This document shows positions 31,868 through 43,500 of a stretch of 64,000 bases of DNA, one piece after another. Source of the DNA: Pocillopora verrucosa (taxonomy: Eukaryota; Cnidaria; Anthozoa; Scleractinia; Pocilloporidae); assembly GCF_036669915.1 (NCBI RefSeq), contig NC_089321.1:17189598-17253597 (forward strand), written 5' to 3'. The notes under the pieces were generated by a model. It had not been told where the DNA came from and ran no database searches. It worked only from the letters and a program-made list of their open reading frames with translations. The stretch's first letter is position 1; the number at the start of each line of letters is the position of its first letter. The translations under genes were made by a program, and so were the position numbers.

Positions 31868-34800
31868 TCACAAGTTGTTGTTCTGTTGATCTTCTACAAA
31901 CTGCTTCAATGTTGCTGGGTCAACTGGGATATACAAATATTCTACACCATCAGCACCCTGCAATCAATGACAGAGAACAAATTACAAGACTATTAATAAT
32001 AACTTTATTTTATTTTAAAATTGTCAGTTTTGAATTATTAAACCTTTACACTCTTACATGAGTATTAATATTCTCCACACTAATCTTTTTATGTTTCCTG
32101 TGGTACTGAGAAAGATCACTTGATTGACAATCGGGAGCTGAAAATGGCAATCATTTCCTTTATTTTTGTGGCCTACATATTTTATTCAAGGGTGATACTA
32201 TAAGGAAAAATTAGAAGATAGTCACTCTGAGGGGTTTAAGGGTTGATTGGCATGATTTTTCACCAAGAACAAGGCATGTGAAACTGTAATTTGAACTGAC
32301 TTTTTGCATATGATGTTGTACAACAACTCTTGAAAATACAAAAATGTCCAGTGCAGTGCTTGGTTTCAACAGAATGACAATTATTGTGTTTAACAAACCT
32401 AATAAAAATACTGGCAAGTATAAACCACTAGTGATTGATGGCTTGTCATGCACATACAGAAGTTGCTTCTGAAAGGAAGCATTGGCTGAGTCAAAAAGCC
32501 AAAACATAAATGCCAGAAATATCACCTTCTTGGAAGTTATAAGTTTGTGATCACGAAATTCTATCAGTTGAGCTTTCAGTGTTGAGTCACTGTTTACAAG
32601 GAACTGTTCACGGCATTTGGAGTAACAAGAATTAAATGACAGCCCTGTGAAAGAACAAGAAGTGACTCAAACAACTGCAGTTAAATACCACCTAATTATT
32701 CTATAACAGCTTCAGAGAGAGACAGGCAATGTACTGAAGCCATCTCTCAACCACTGAGCTATAGAGAGCTCATTGTCAAACCAGGCCTAGTATTTTATTA
32801 CAGTGGTGGTTCACATGTGACAACCTTCTTAAACAAGGCGCTTAAGAAAGATGGTTACTTAATTAACCTTCACTTATGCCCAAAGTTTTAACTTTGAATT
32901 TGGTTGAATGACAAAGTTTTCTTGTCCAATCACAGAGAAAGACAAAGCAAAACCTGCAAGGCAATCTAGGATTACTTATGACACTCAAATGGAGATGACT
33001 CTAACTTGCAAATAATTAACTATTATCCACCAAACTGGAGGTGAATAGTAGTGGATATTCACTGACACTGAGGTGAATAATTGTTTTGGTATATACCACA
33101 TCAGTACCAAAAAGTTAGTTTCTTTCACTCAATAAATCAAAAAAGGTGGAAAATTAAGCTCTTGACGCACAGTTTTGTCCCTTTGGCTGTTCTGAGGTGA
33201 ATGCTCCTTGCTAACCACTTCCAAACTGGCCAATCAGCATGCACAAAAGGCACTAATCACTTACATGGTACATGTATATACCAAAAAGGGATATAAATAA
33301 GGCCTTTCTTTCTTCATTCCACACAAATAAGGAGTAAAGACAAAGCCATCGACTAAAAAGTGATACCTTGATATGAAATTAAATTAATTTGAAGGGAAAC
33401 ATTTGTTAGCTACAAAGGAGAATTACTAATCAGATGCTGAGGTTTAAAAGCTTCACACACCAATAATACAAAAAGGTCTCTTTATGTAAATGTATCTTGG
33501 AACTCATTAGTACCAGGATTAACCGTAACATCAGTACGCAAATTCTCCATAATGTTCTCAATATATTTCCTAAGGTCCTAATAAGGAGAATTTGTTTGAC
33601 AATCAAGAATTTTCACAATCTAAATGTTTGATTCAGGACTAGATGCTAGTAACTCTTACTAGTTAATATGTTAAGAACTGCTTACCAATATAACTACTGT
33701 TATCCTTTTCATCAAGCTGATGCTGTGCTATTAAGATAAAGATACCACGGGCATTAGGAGTCAAACTACGGAACACATGAACTAACGAACTAAGTGCCAG
33801 AGCCCCTGTGTGCTGGACCAACAGTGAGTTCTCATATGATGTCTCTTCCCTATATGGTTCAAAGGATGTAACATCAAACCAGGACCAGTTAAAACGGCTC
33901 AGCTGAGTATGATTCCAGACTGAAAAGATTCCAACTCAATAAATAAGTAATCAACTCAGCAACAGCTACATAAATTATTCATAATTATCAATTTAAGTAT
34001 CCTAACTGATGGTTCATCAGCTAAGGCAATGCACCTAAACTTTTCAGAAATATTTCATTATTTTGATATCTTCATCAAAAATTATTCTATGTATTTAAAT
34101 ATCATTCTTGAGATAATATTTACATATTAAACTATTTTAATATCTTGAGATTTCCAAGCAATGATATGACAAGTAAATCAGAGACACAATTCCTTCAATT
34201 CTGAAAATCTCTTTTTTGCATCATGATTATTTTTCTCCTGGTAGGTAAAAAAATATGTAAAATATGAAATGATTTAGAGAAAAAAAGTGAAAACAATTGG
34301 CTTTTCCTTTTTCATGCTGTATGGGTTCTTTCATCAAGAAAATATGTGATGTACAAGTTTGCACACTAAGTACTGTAATGCCATGACACAATACTTATTA
34401 CGTAATAAAGTGCTGAATGTACATGTCATAAAGAATGCAAGTTCACATGACTATTGCAAAAACACAACAAAGCAGATTGATAACAAAAAAACACAGAAGT
34501 CTCTTCTTTAGTTAATCACCACTACAATGACTGCACTGTCAGTCTAAACAAAACTAAATGATTGTACTAACTTAGAGGTGCATTGATGTGATCAATACTA
34601 GCAATGACATGAAGAGTATCCACCTCTGCAAGAAGGCTCAGAATTGTCTGAGTCTGAAACCAAACAGAAATAAATTTTTTTGAAAATCTGCCCTAACTGC
34701 TGAATGGCTGTTAACTTCTTCCAGTATTAATACAAACAAATTAAGATAAACTATGGGGGAAGATAACTTGTTCGGCTGAGCAATGGACTGACAGCACATC

Positions 34801-37800
34801 TACCATGTACAATTTAACTTATAATCACCACTCCTCCATCTAAAATTAAATCAACTCAAACCCTTTGACTGTCAAACATAAAAAACCATGAATACCTGAA
34901 TTATTTTGGGAATGTTGTGGCCTTAAAACAAATAACAATTTTGGGGATCAAGATGTGGGGACAAACCCCAATGCCACAAAGTAATACCATCAATGACAGT
35001 AATAAAACAGTTACACTATTGTATTTTTCTTGCATATGCCATGATGGCTTATTCTTGACTAGTTTTAGTGTGGACAGTTTTCTGAGTTCCAAAGCAACCC
35101 TACCACTAACAATGCTTGATTGGAAAAACAATAATGTATAGAACCCCAGGTAAAAATTTATCTTGTATGAGAACAATAGCTAGACCATACACATACACAT
35201 TACTTGGCCCATTGAATTTGGGTCATGTCCAAAAATAGAAAACAGAGGCTATAACACTAGCATAATGCTGTGAGCCTATCATTGGGTTTTAATAGCATGT
35301 GGAGAGTAAACAAACCTTTTTGGATCTTAACATGGAGCCATCAATATTATGAATAACCAGAAAAATCTCCTCTGAACCTAAAAAAATAAATGTTAGAAAA
35401 ACTTATAATCAGGCACATTATAAAGTCCGTAATTCTGAACACTTAAATTTAAAAAATAGTGGCTTTGGAATCACCATCATAATACATTTATGCACTTATC
35501 GGAAAATTTAGAGAAAAATGCTTTGTCATAAGTTATAAATATTCAGGACAGATATCCACTGAACCTAAAAAATACATGTTAGAAAAACTTAAATAATACA
35601 TTATCATATAATATCATTATTATGTAGTTCTTAAAATTTTAATATAAAAATGATGGCTTTGGAATCACAATAAATGTGTCAAGCACTTATTGGGAAATTT
35701 AATAAATACCCCCATTATCCTAACCAAGCTTAACTCACATTTGTCACTGCAAAGGTTCTGTTTTATGTAGTCACACTGATCTGTCACACTCTTGAAAGAT
35801 CCATCATACATAAGAACCTCTTCAGTTAAAATGTTTAGAACCTTCAAGAGTAAAAAGAAATTATTTGTCTCTGCAAGTAAATAATTATAATAAAAAATAA
35901 CCATAATAATAACAAATAATAAATATAATATTAAACAATTATATACCACACAGGTGATTAGTGCTTTTTAAACACAATCAGATTGGCTAGTTCAGAAATG
36001 ATTAGCAAATATTCTCCTCTGAGAAGCCAAAGAGACAAAATAGTGACAAGAGTTTCATTTTAGACTATTATTTGTTACAGTCAATTTGACAACAATAAAC
36101 CAATTTTCTTTTTTTTGTTTCTGTGTGGTATAAACATTGTACTAAGACAATTATTCACCTCTGTCAGTGTCTGTGAAAAATAATTGCTGGTATACATTAG
36201 GTAAATGTAAAAGAACAACACAAGTAGGGTGTCTCTCCAGTGGTTTAAACCTGATTGATTGAATGGTCAATCCTGCTCCCCAATTTAATCACCATGCACT
36301 TTTAACCCTTTACACCCTAACATCAGTATCCATCTTCTCCATACTCTTCTCTATATGTTTCTTTTGGTACTGACAAGGAGAACAACCTAAGAATCAAAGC
36401 TTCTCAGGTTGGCGATCATTTCCTTTATTCTCCTGATCTTAATGAATGGATTAGCAGTATTACTGTAAGGAGAATTTAGGTGCTAGTCACTCTCAGGGTT
36501 TAAAGGGTTAATAGAACTACAAAGTTGATCCAAGTTCACCCAAGGTTATCAATACCATGGATCTAAAGTTAGTACATCTACAGGTCCAAATTTGTAACCA
36601 CAGATTGATCCAGAATTAGACATACAGTTATTAATCCCAAACTAAGGATCTACAAGTGCAACATATCCAAAGTAATGCTATCACTACATAACTAGCAATC
36701 CAAATTTATCACTACAAATCCATAAATACATGTAAAGCTAAGGATTCCAAGTTATTAAATGAAAGCTAACTTTGGATCCATAATTATCACAGTAGATCCA
36801 TGGTCACTGATACTGATATCCTCATTTTTTGTTACTTTAGAATAGCACTTCCAAGTCACTTAAAATGAGAATAATTCATGTAAGAGAGAAAAAAACCCAA
36901 ACAATTTAAACAAAATGTACCTGATCTTTTAAGAAATAAAATAGTTTTTAGTAATGATCACACAGTTCTTTTATAAACAAGATAGAGCTGTAACTTACAA
37001 GTACTAATTGTGATAACATTCCACAACTTATAGATCACTTACATTTTTTATGGTGAGACTGGGGAAAAATCCATTAACAACAACTTGAACACTTGAAGAA
37101 AGTTTAGATGAACGGAATTGATCAAGGAGAACTCTTTTGGATCCAAGGCCATAGAGAAGAATGTTGAATCCATTTCTATGTAAGAATCAAAGCAGTATGC
37201 AATGTTCAGTGAAGTTTGCAATACTAAAAACCAACAGAAACTAACTGGGTGGGTTATGAAATTTACCAAAAAGTGCATTCTGAGCTATTAGCTCATATTA
37301 CACCTTCATTTGCCATTTCCAAAATAATGCACAGCTGCACATGTAGTTATTTTGTTTGTAGGTTTTTCAAAGGACAGAAGAGGCCATACATGGAAACCAA
37401 AAAGTGTGACCTGTGACTTAAAATGGTGGCACTCAAAATTCCAATTATATCAAAATAGCTGTTACCTCTCTGAACTTTTGGTCACATTTATGCTCTTATC
37501 TCCTTTATGCTCAGTTGACTTAATGTTTATTCATGGAACATTTTTGACAATAGAACAAAAGTCTTCTCAGCAGTTGAAGTTTCATACAAATATACATATG
37601 AGCATTCCTCATGATAAATTTGATGAACATCAGATAATTTATTGCAAGAAGAAAATTTCGAAAGGTGACTCTTCAATACCAAAAGTAATTGAAGCTACAG
37701 GTAATTTTAAATTAATAATGCCAATAATCAAGTTTTTTTTTTACTCTCTTCCAGTTGCAATACATATTCAAGGAACTCTTCAAAAGGATAAAAGCAGTTT

Positions 37801-40800
37801 ATAAATAATAGTAAAAGTATGTTGAGTTTGCGATAACTTTCAGGAACAAATGTGAAAGCAATCTTTGCAGTTAAGTGGTGAAAATAAAGCCTGACAAAAA
37901 AAAATGTCAGGCCTATACAGGATTTTAACCCATGACCTTTTCAATACTGGTGCAATGCTCTACTAACTGAGCTAACAAGCTAACTGGGAGCTGGTCATTT
38001 TTTGGGATTGTAATAAACTCATAAAGTGACGAATCAATGACTGTGAATATATAATAGTCATATAATAGTATGTAAACTGCCTTTTGAGGAATGAATGTGA
38101 AAGCGATCTTTGCAGTGATGGACACAACTCAAGCCTGCCCTGCTCACCTTAAATGGAATATCCACTTGTCAAACAGACCTTGCAATTTGTGATACAACTC
38201 AAATCTTTCCTTAGGGTGTGAGCTGGATACTTGATTTAAATGCAACAACAGTTTCTGCCAAAAAAAAAAGAATGGTGATTGTTTATAGAAGCCGCTTCTG
38301 CTAAATAAACAATTTCTAACACAGGCTCTCAGCAGATAGGTTTACAGACCACTGAGAGAAAATTCCTTTCCTGAATATATACTTACACAGAAAGACCAAG
38401 AGGAACCTTCAAAGATTAATAACTAACGATCATTTGAGTATCATTATATTGACAAGGAAACATTACATGTCGGTATAACATGTTAAAGATTAACCCCTTA
38501 CACCCTAACATCAGTATTCATATTCTCCATACTGTTATCTGTACATTTACTAAGGTGCTGACAAGGAGAATTTGTTTAACAATCAAGAGTTTTTTTAGTT
38601 GGTGATCATTTCCTTTATTCTCATGACATTAATGTGTGATTCAGTGGCAGTATTGTAAGGAGAAATTAGATGCTAGTCACTGTTGGGGTTAAAGGGTTAA
38701 CAGAACATTGCACTTACTTGTTGATCCATTCGTGGCATATTCAGTTTGGAGAGTGTATGATCAGACGTGATACACTTAGAGCTTTGTTGCTCAAAGAACT
38801 CTTCATGAGCATCTTCCAGCTAGAGAACAGTAATTCCATGAACTTTTAATTAGGAATACTTTCAGTCATTACTCTGTTAGTTGACTGCACACTGAAATGA
38901 AACCGCCACTTACTTTTTACACCTTTTTACTGCAATATATAAGAGCCCATTGGTTTCCCTCACAGAATGTACAACACAATAATTTATACTGTCTCATACC
39001 TGGTTTGAATTTCCTTTGGTGCCTTTCTTGTAAACTCTAAAATATCAAAAAGACTTCAAATGCTCTATCATATACTACCTTAAAGTTTGTATATTTATTA
39101 ATAATTAAGCTTTTTGACATTGATATAATTGCAAAAATGTACCAAAAATTAACTGCATTAATGTTAAATGGTTAGTGTACCTTGTTGGTGTTTCATCAAC
39201 AGTCCCTGATCCACTGTCAGAATCATTATCATCTGTATCAGATTCATGTTCAATACCTGCAAAATAAATTCAACATGTAACACTGAAGTCCTATGATTTA
39301 ATCTGTGATCCACCCATTTGGCAGCAATACAAACATACTTGTACAACATACATCTTAATCCTTTTTCTCCCAAGATCTCATCTTAGCAATTCTCCTTACT
39401 GTCTGCCATACAATTCTCATGATGCTAGTTCGGAGAATTTGGTATTGGATCAACTAATAATATCCTAATTGACATTTTTCTTTATTCTCATCACTTATCT
39501 ACTTGATATATTATGAGACAAAATTCTGTTCTTGGTCATTCGTGGGAGTTAAAGGTTAAAGTAAGTTACTGTATTTCCTTGAATAAGCACCATGCACTCA
39601 TTTGAAATTTCAGCTACATGTAAAAGGAGTGGTGCTTATTGGAAGGGGGGCACTTAATCAAGGGGGCTCTTATTAAGAAACTATTAAACTGTACTGATTC
39701 CACTGTAGCTGACACTTAAAAAAGTTATAAATTAAGTGGCAACAGAGACAGGTTTTTGCTGTATCCCTGTATTTAAGAAAGTTAGGGAGGAGGGCACTTA
39801 TTCATGAGGAGGAGTTAGTTTGCATTATAGCCTAAAGGGTGGAAATATAGTGCATGTAAAAGAAATTAAGCATTTAATCAAAATAACATTCATATTATAT
39901 TTTGTTGCATGTACATTCTAAAGTAAATGGTTAAAAGCAATTCACTTAATACACCACATGTATTTACATTCCATAGGCTTCAAATTGCTCCCCGTTGCAA
40001 TTTTTGGGCAAGCAATAAGTTATTACATTTACCATTAAGTAGACCTTCCCATCAGTGATGCACTGCCCAAAAAAAAGCCCCATGTGAGTGAGTAAAAATA
40101 TCTTCAAAGCACCCTTCTTCTCACCGAAAACAAGACAGTGCAAGAGCAATATGTGAAAATATTAATGTTTCACTGTTAACATTTCCTTATCATTGGAAGA
40201 CAGACCTTTTAAAAGAACAGCTTTTCTTCTATGACGCAAAGAATAACTACTTCTCTTGTTTTCATCTTGAGTTCCAGTTGCTGGGTTTTCCTGCAAAAAA
40301 TGTAAACAGTGTTTAACATTTTTTTTGGTTTCATTTACAAGAAGAGTTGTTTAATAGTTTCACAGAAGCCCTGAAGAAGTTCAGAAATAAAGGTTATATA
40401 AAAATTTACTTTATCAAGACATGTATACTGCAGTGTTACACAAGGATTTCCAGTCCTGAGAAAAGCTGTAACAACACATGTGAAAAAATATCTGAGTTTT
40501 TCAAGTGTGTTTGATGTTGCCAATCAGCTGATGACACATTACTCGCATTCTGTGCTACTCGGTCAGGTTGATGAATGAACCACAAAACCCTCACCATTCT
40601 CAATCCAAGGTCATTTGAATGTCTGATTTTTTTTTATAGATTATGGTGACAAAACATGGAAAAATCTGTATTGTATTCTAAAAGCAATTTTGTTATCTTT
40701 CACTTTCCTATGTTTCAGAAAACTTTAATAAAAACAAAACTATGAAAAATCAAAATCAAACCCATTTCAAGAATTTAAAACCTTAGAAATAATTGAACCA

Positions 40801-43361
40801 CAATGTATTATGCTTTTGACTTTCACAAATTTAACACTCTCTTAAATATACAAAAATAAGTTTTCAAAGAACTGTAGTAACAGTGTAAGCACTCCATAGA
40901 TCATTGTCTACAGTTAGACAGACAGAAAAAGCCAAGAAATTTTTCTCAAAATCAAATAAACAATTCTGACCCAAAGGTCACTTTCTCTCTTATTCAATGT
41001 AGATTAACCACAATTTTTTTTGCTGATATCAAATAGGGGAATTCCTTTTAATACATAAAAATTGAATTAACTTCAGTTGACAATCTATATTTGGTATACA
41101 CTTGAAGTTCAATAAAGTTCAATTAAAAAAAGAAAAAAGTTACCAATATTTAATATCTAATCATGATCTAAACATACCTTACCTTCTCAATATTTGACGA
41201 TGCAACAGTCTTTTCAGCACCTTGAAAATGGTAGGAGAAAAAAAAACACATTAAAAAACTGCACTTAGCAAATTGAACACCACTGGAATAAGAATAATTA
41301 TGCAATATCTTCCCTTGAATTCAAATATCTATCAGCAAAATGAAATTTCTTAGACAGAAATCTTGATTTTTAGGTCTCCTGTGAGGAAGAAACATGGTAA
41401 GTCTGTTTCAGTATTAAGATTAAACACAATTTGTGTTGGCCAGCAGAACCATAATTATCACAAACTGAATTAACCACAAGTGTGCAGTAGATAAAACCCT
41501 TAGACTACCTAGGAATTAATTACCAACTTGGGTTGTGAATGCACAGCCTTCATTGAGTTTTAAATACCTTTTGTTATGGTATGAAGAAACAATCAAACTA
41601 CTCAAGTGTGTAAGTATTTGTGTTTCTGTGAACATTCTCCAGCATCACTGTAACTAAGACTAACCATTACCCCTGGACAGCCAGTTTAAAGATTGGCTAG
41701 TCACTAAATAAACCAAACTGAACCTGCATGTTTCACAATCCACAAATTTTTTTAGGTACAAATTTTTTCACACCAGTTTAAGTTTTATTTCTTCCAAGTT
41801 ATTATAATAAATACTGGATAAACTGAAGAAAAACATAAACCAAAACATATCTGTAAGAGAAACATCTTGTTTTTCTCTTATAATGATGCTATTAATGGAA
41901 GATCTCCATTTTGCTAACAACAATGCTTAAACAACATCTTTATATCATTTAACTCATGAAAAAAAGAAAAAAATTAGAATTAGGTTTGAGAAGATATCAG
42001 ACATACACCTTTGCTTTTCTTGTTGCTCTTCAGGGTTTTCCTTCTGTCATTTGGCTGTGTGCTCTGAGTATGGTGAATTGGAGTTTTGTTGTGAATTGCT
42101 GACATTGCTAGGAGGAGAAAACTAACAAATGTTAAATACATAAACAATCAATGGCTAAATTCATTCATATATAAAACACAATTCCACATAATGCTCCTCT
42201 GTTTTCTTCTCTGTTGTCATTGTTTTGCTTTTGTTGTGGTTGGTTTTTTAGTTCTTTTCTTTTCTTTCCTGTAAGGCACATTACACCTATACATTTATAG
42301 TGGACTCTTCCACATAAATCAAGAGAACCAAAAGTTTAAAGTAGCAGCCCTTCCCAAACCACTTCCTTTCTTGTGACACCTAGTAACCAAGGTAGACCCC
42401 AATTAAACCTAACTCTGATGGTCTCATTTAAAGAATTCCTTTCAAACAAATTTGAATAATTTGCGAAAAGGTGGTAACATGATTGTTTTCCCAAATGTTC
42501 TCCTTAACTGTTTTGGTATCAGTGATGACATTTGTTGTTTTTCTTCTTCCTTTCTTCTTTTTGCAATAGTACAAGTTTAGTGACACAAACTAAAAGATAA
42601 CATAAACTCATTGGCAATACTTATCGTGAAAATTAAGAGCAAATACATTTAATACAATAATCATAATCCTTTGAAATAGTTCTGGCTGCAGATACGCCTT
42701 TGCAAATTTGCGAAATATCTGATACATATGATAAAGTGAATTTGGGTTGATGACGAACCAAAACCGAGCCAAGACTACCTCGACCGGGCCAGTGTTTTAC
42801 TAAACAACCCAATTTTCTCTTTTCTTCTTTTCTTTTGAACACCAACATTTAACAACTTACCAGCTTCAGCCAATGCACCACGACGCCTGGGAGTATGAAA
42901 ACCAAACAGTGTTGATCCACTGACTGGTGTGTCATCTGAATATTGCAAAAAGAGAATAATGACTTGAACTTTCGGAGCTGTATTCAATCATGAACAGTTA
43001 TGATACATCATTGTTAAAGAGAAGCTGTTATAACTTTATAAGCAAGGCTATTTCATCAAAATATCAAGGATACTTGGGTGAATAACTTGAGGAATAACAC
43101 TATTACAACAGTTTCTATTTTACTTGGTGGGTAAGTTGCGAGAAAGTCGCGGTATATAATGCAAGTTTTCACGTGCGTAACTTTCGCAAATTGATTTAAT
43201 AGAGTCTTTAAGTTGACAAGCACTGACTCGACTGTACTGACTACAGTTAGGGCATATAAAGGCACCTGATATATTTTTCGAAACCTACCTGTCGGTCGAA
43301 ACCCACATTTCTTAAAATGTGGGACATCTTCATCGCTTACAAATTCAACTTCTTCCGCCAT
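31868..43361 (-). CDS. ORC2: Origin recognition complex subunit 2
   Basis: Sixteen exons on the minus strand: 43361-43289, 42935-42861, 42107-42009, 41220-41183, 40290-40206, 39256-39181, 39036-39000, 38819-38718, 38254-38148, 37175-37043, 35841-35739, 35377-35316, 34653-34572, 33919-33686, 32644-32526 and 31957-31868. All are GT/AG and in phase, giving 504 residues plus TGA (human ORC2 has 577). The N-terminal ~160 residues are charged and poorly conserved, with an acidic [12 protein letters not shown] stretch. The core is unmistakable: [78 protein letters not shown] and a winged-helix C-terminus ending [16 protein letters not shown]2 is an AAA+-like subunit of ORC that loads MCM helicase at replication origins in the nucleus. 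It is a single complete copy with no frame error. Confidence 0.95.
32043..32242. repeat. Family B inverted-repeat element
   Basis: Starts CCTTTACACTCTTACATGAG and ends AGTCACTCTGAGGGGTTTAAGGG. It lies in the ORC2 intron between the last two exons. Confidence 0.55.
33015..33098. repeat. Family D inverted-repeat element
   Basis: AACTATTATCCACC at the left and GGTGAATAATTGTT at the right flank an inner inverted GGTGAATAGTAGTGGATATTC. It lies in an ORC2 intron and is the clearest copy of the family in the window. Confidence 0.55.
33522..33615. repeat. Family B element, left-end fragment
   Basis: AACCGTAACATCAGTACGC followed by TTCTCCATAATGTTCTCAATATATTTCCTAAGGTCC matches the left half of the complete copies at 36306 and 38492. 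The right half is missing. Confidence 0.5.
36306..36510. repeat. Family B inverted-repeat element
   Basis: About 205 bp, with ends CCCTTTACACCCTAACATC and AGTCACTCTCAGGGTTTAAAGGG, which are imperfect inverted copies. The core contains CTCTTCTCTATATGTTTC and GGCGATCATTTCCTTTATTC. It lies in an ORC2 intron. Confidence 0.6.
36530..36790. repeat. Degenerate repeats of a GATCCA-containing motif
   Basis: Short, imperfect blocks resembling GATCCAAAGTTA / GATCCACAAATT / ATCCAAATTTATCACTA recur roughly every 30-45 bases. They are not exact enough to give a clear unit. It looks like an old, diverged minisatellite inside an ORC2 intron. Confidence 0.35.
37838..38130 (-). repeat. tRNA-derived SINE
   Basis: On the minus strand, AGCTTGTTAGCTCAGTTAGT then AGAGCA forms an A box. 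About 35 bases on, GGTCATGGGTTAAAATCC is a B-box/T-arm, followed by a hairpin GCCTGACATTTTTTTTTGTCAGGC. This is a tRNA-like head plus a body, with a partly repeated GTGAAAGC(A/G)ATCTTTGCAGT block at 37850 and 38097. The pseudo-tRNA is too diverged in the anticodon arm to be a working tRNA. It lies in an ORC2 intron, in the same transcriptional orientation as ORC2. Confidence 0.6.
38492..38700. repeat. Family B inverted-repeat element, best copy
   Basis: Ends CCCCTTACACCCTAACATC and CACTGTTGGGGTTAAAGGG are inverted copies; length is about 209 bp. It lies immediately upstream of the ORC2 exon 38718-38819, within 20 bases of that exon's splice donor, on the intron side. Confidence 0.65.
39360..39556. 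repeat. Family A inverted-repeat element
   Basis: CCTTTTTCTCCCAAGATCTC at the left and TTCGTGGGAGTTAAAGG at the right, same orientation as the copy at 5302, with the CATACAATTCTCATGATG and GGATCAACTAATAATATCC core blocks. It lies in an ORC2 intron. Confidence 0.6.
39568..39820. repeat. Repeat with CCTTGAATAAGCACC motif, family F
   Basis: TATTTCCTTGAATAAGCACC with GTGGTGCTTATTGGAAGGGGGGCAC and a TTAAGAAACTATTAAACTG block. Related sequence lies at 52075-52330 and 57885-58260 downstream of the PAN-EGF gene copies. Complementary AATAAGC/GCTTATT parts give it partial inverted symmetry. No coding capacity. Confidence 0.45.
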
Positions 43362-43500
43362 TTTGTCGCAGTGTCATACCCAGTCGATCTCATTCACGTT
43401 TTTGGTGTGAAGTAGGAGGGAAGAGGGACTAGGTAGAGTGGGAAAGAATGCTTTTTTCCCACCAATGAAAGCCAAGAGGAGATCGTTTACAAGAAGTATA
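43362..43500. promoter_or_regulatory. ORC2 upstream region
   Basis: The DNA directly before the ORC2 start codon. The 5' untranslated region and promoter must begin here, but I see no TATA box or clear E2F-type site. The duplicated block begins about 140 bases upstream of the ATG. Confidence 0.3.

Noticed and set aside
37352..37804. 150-codon plus-strand frame inside an ORC2 intron
   Set aside because: No domain, low-complexity hydrophobic and lysine-rich stretches, no promoter or splice context; likely chance in AT-rich DNA.
37915..37990. Functional tRNA gene on the minus strand
   Set aside because: Box A and B are recognisable, but the anticodon arm does not fold well and the sequence sits in a SINE body.
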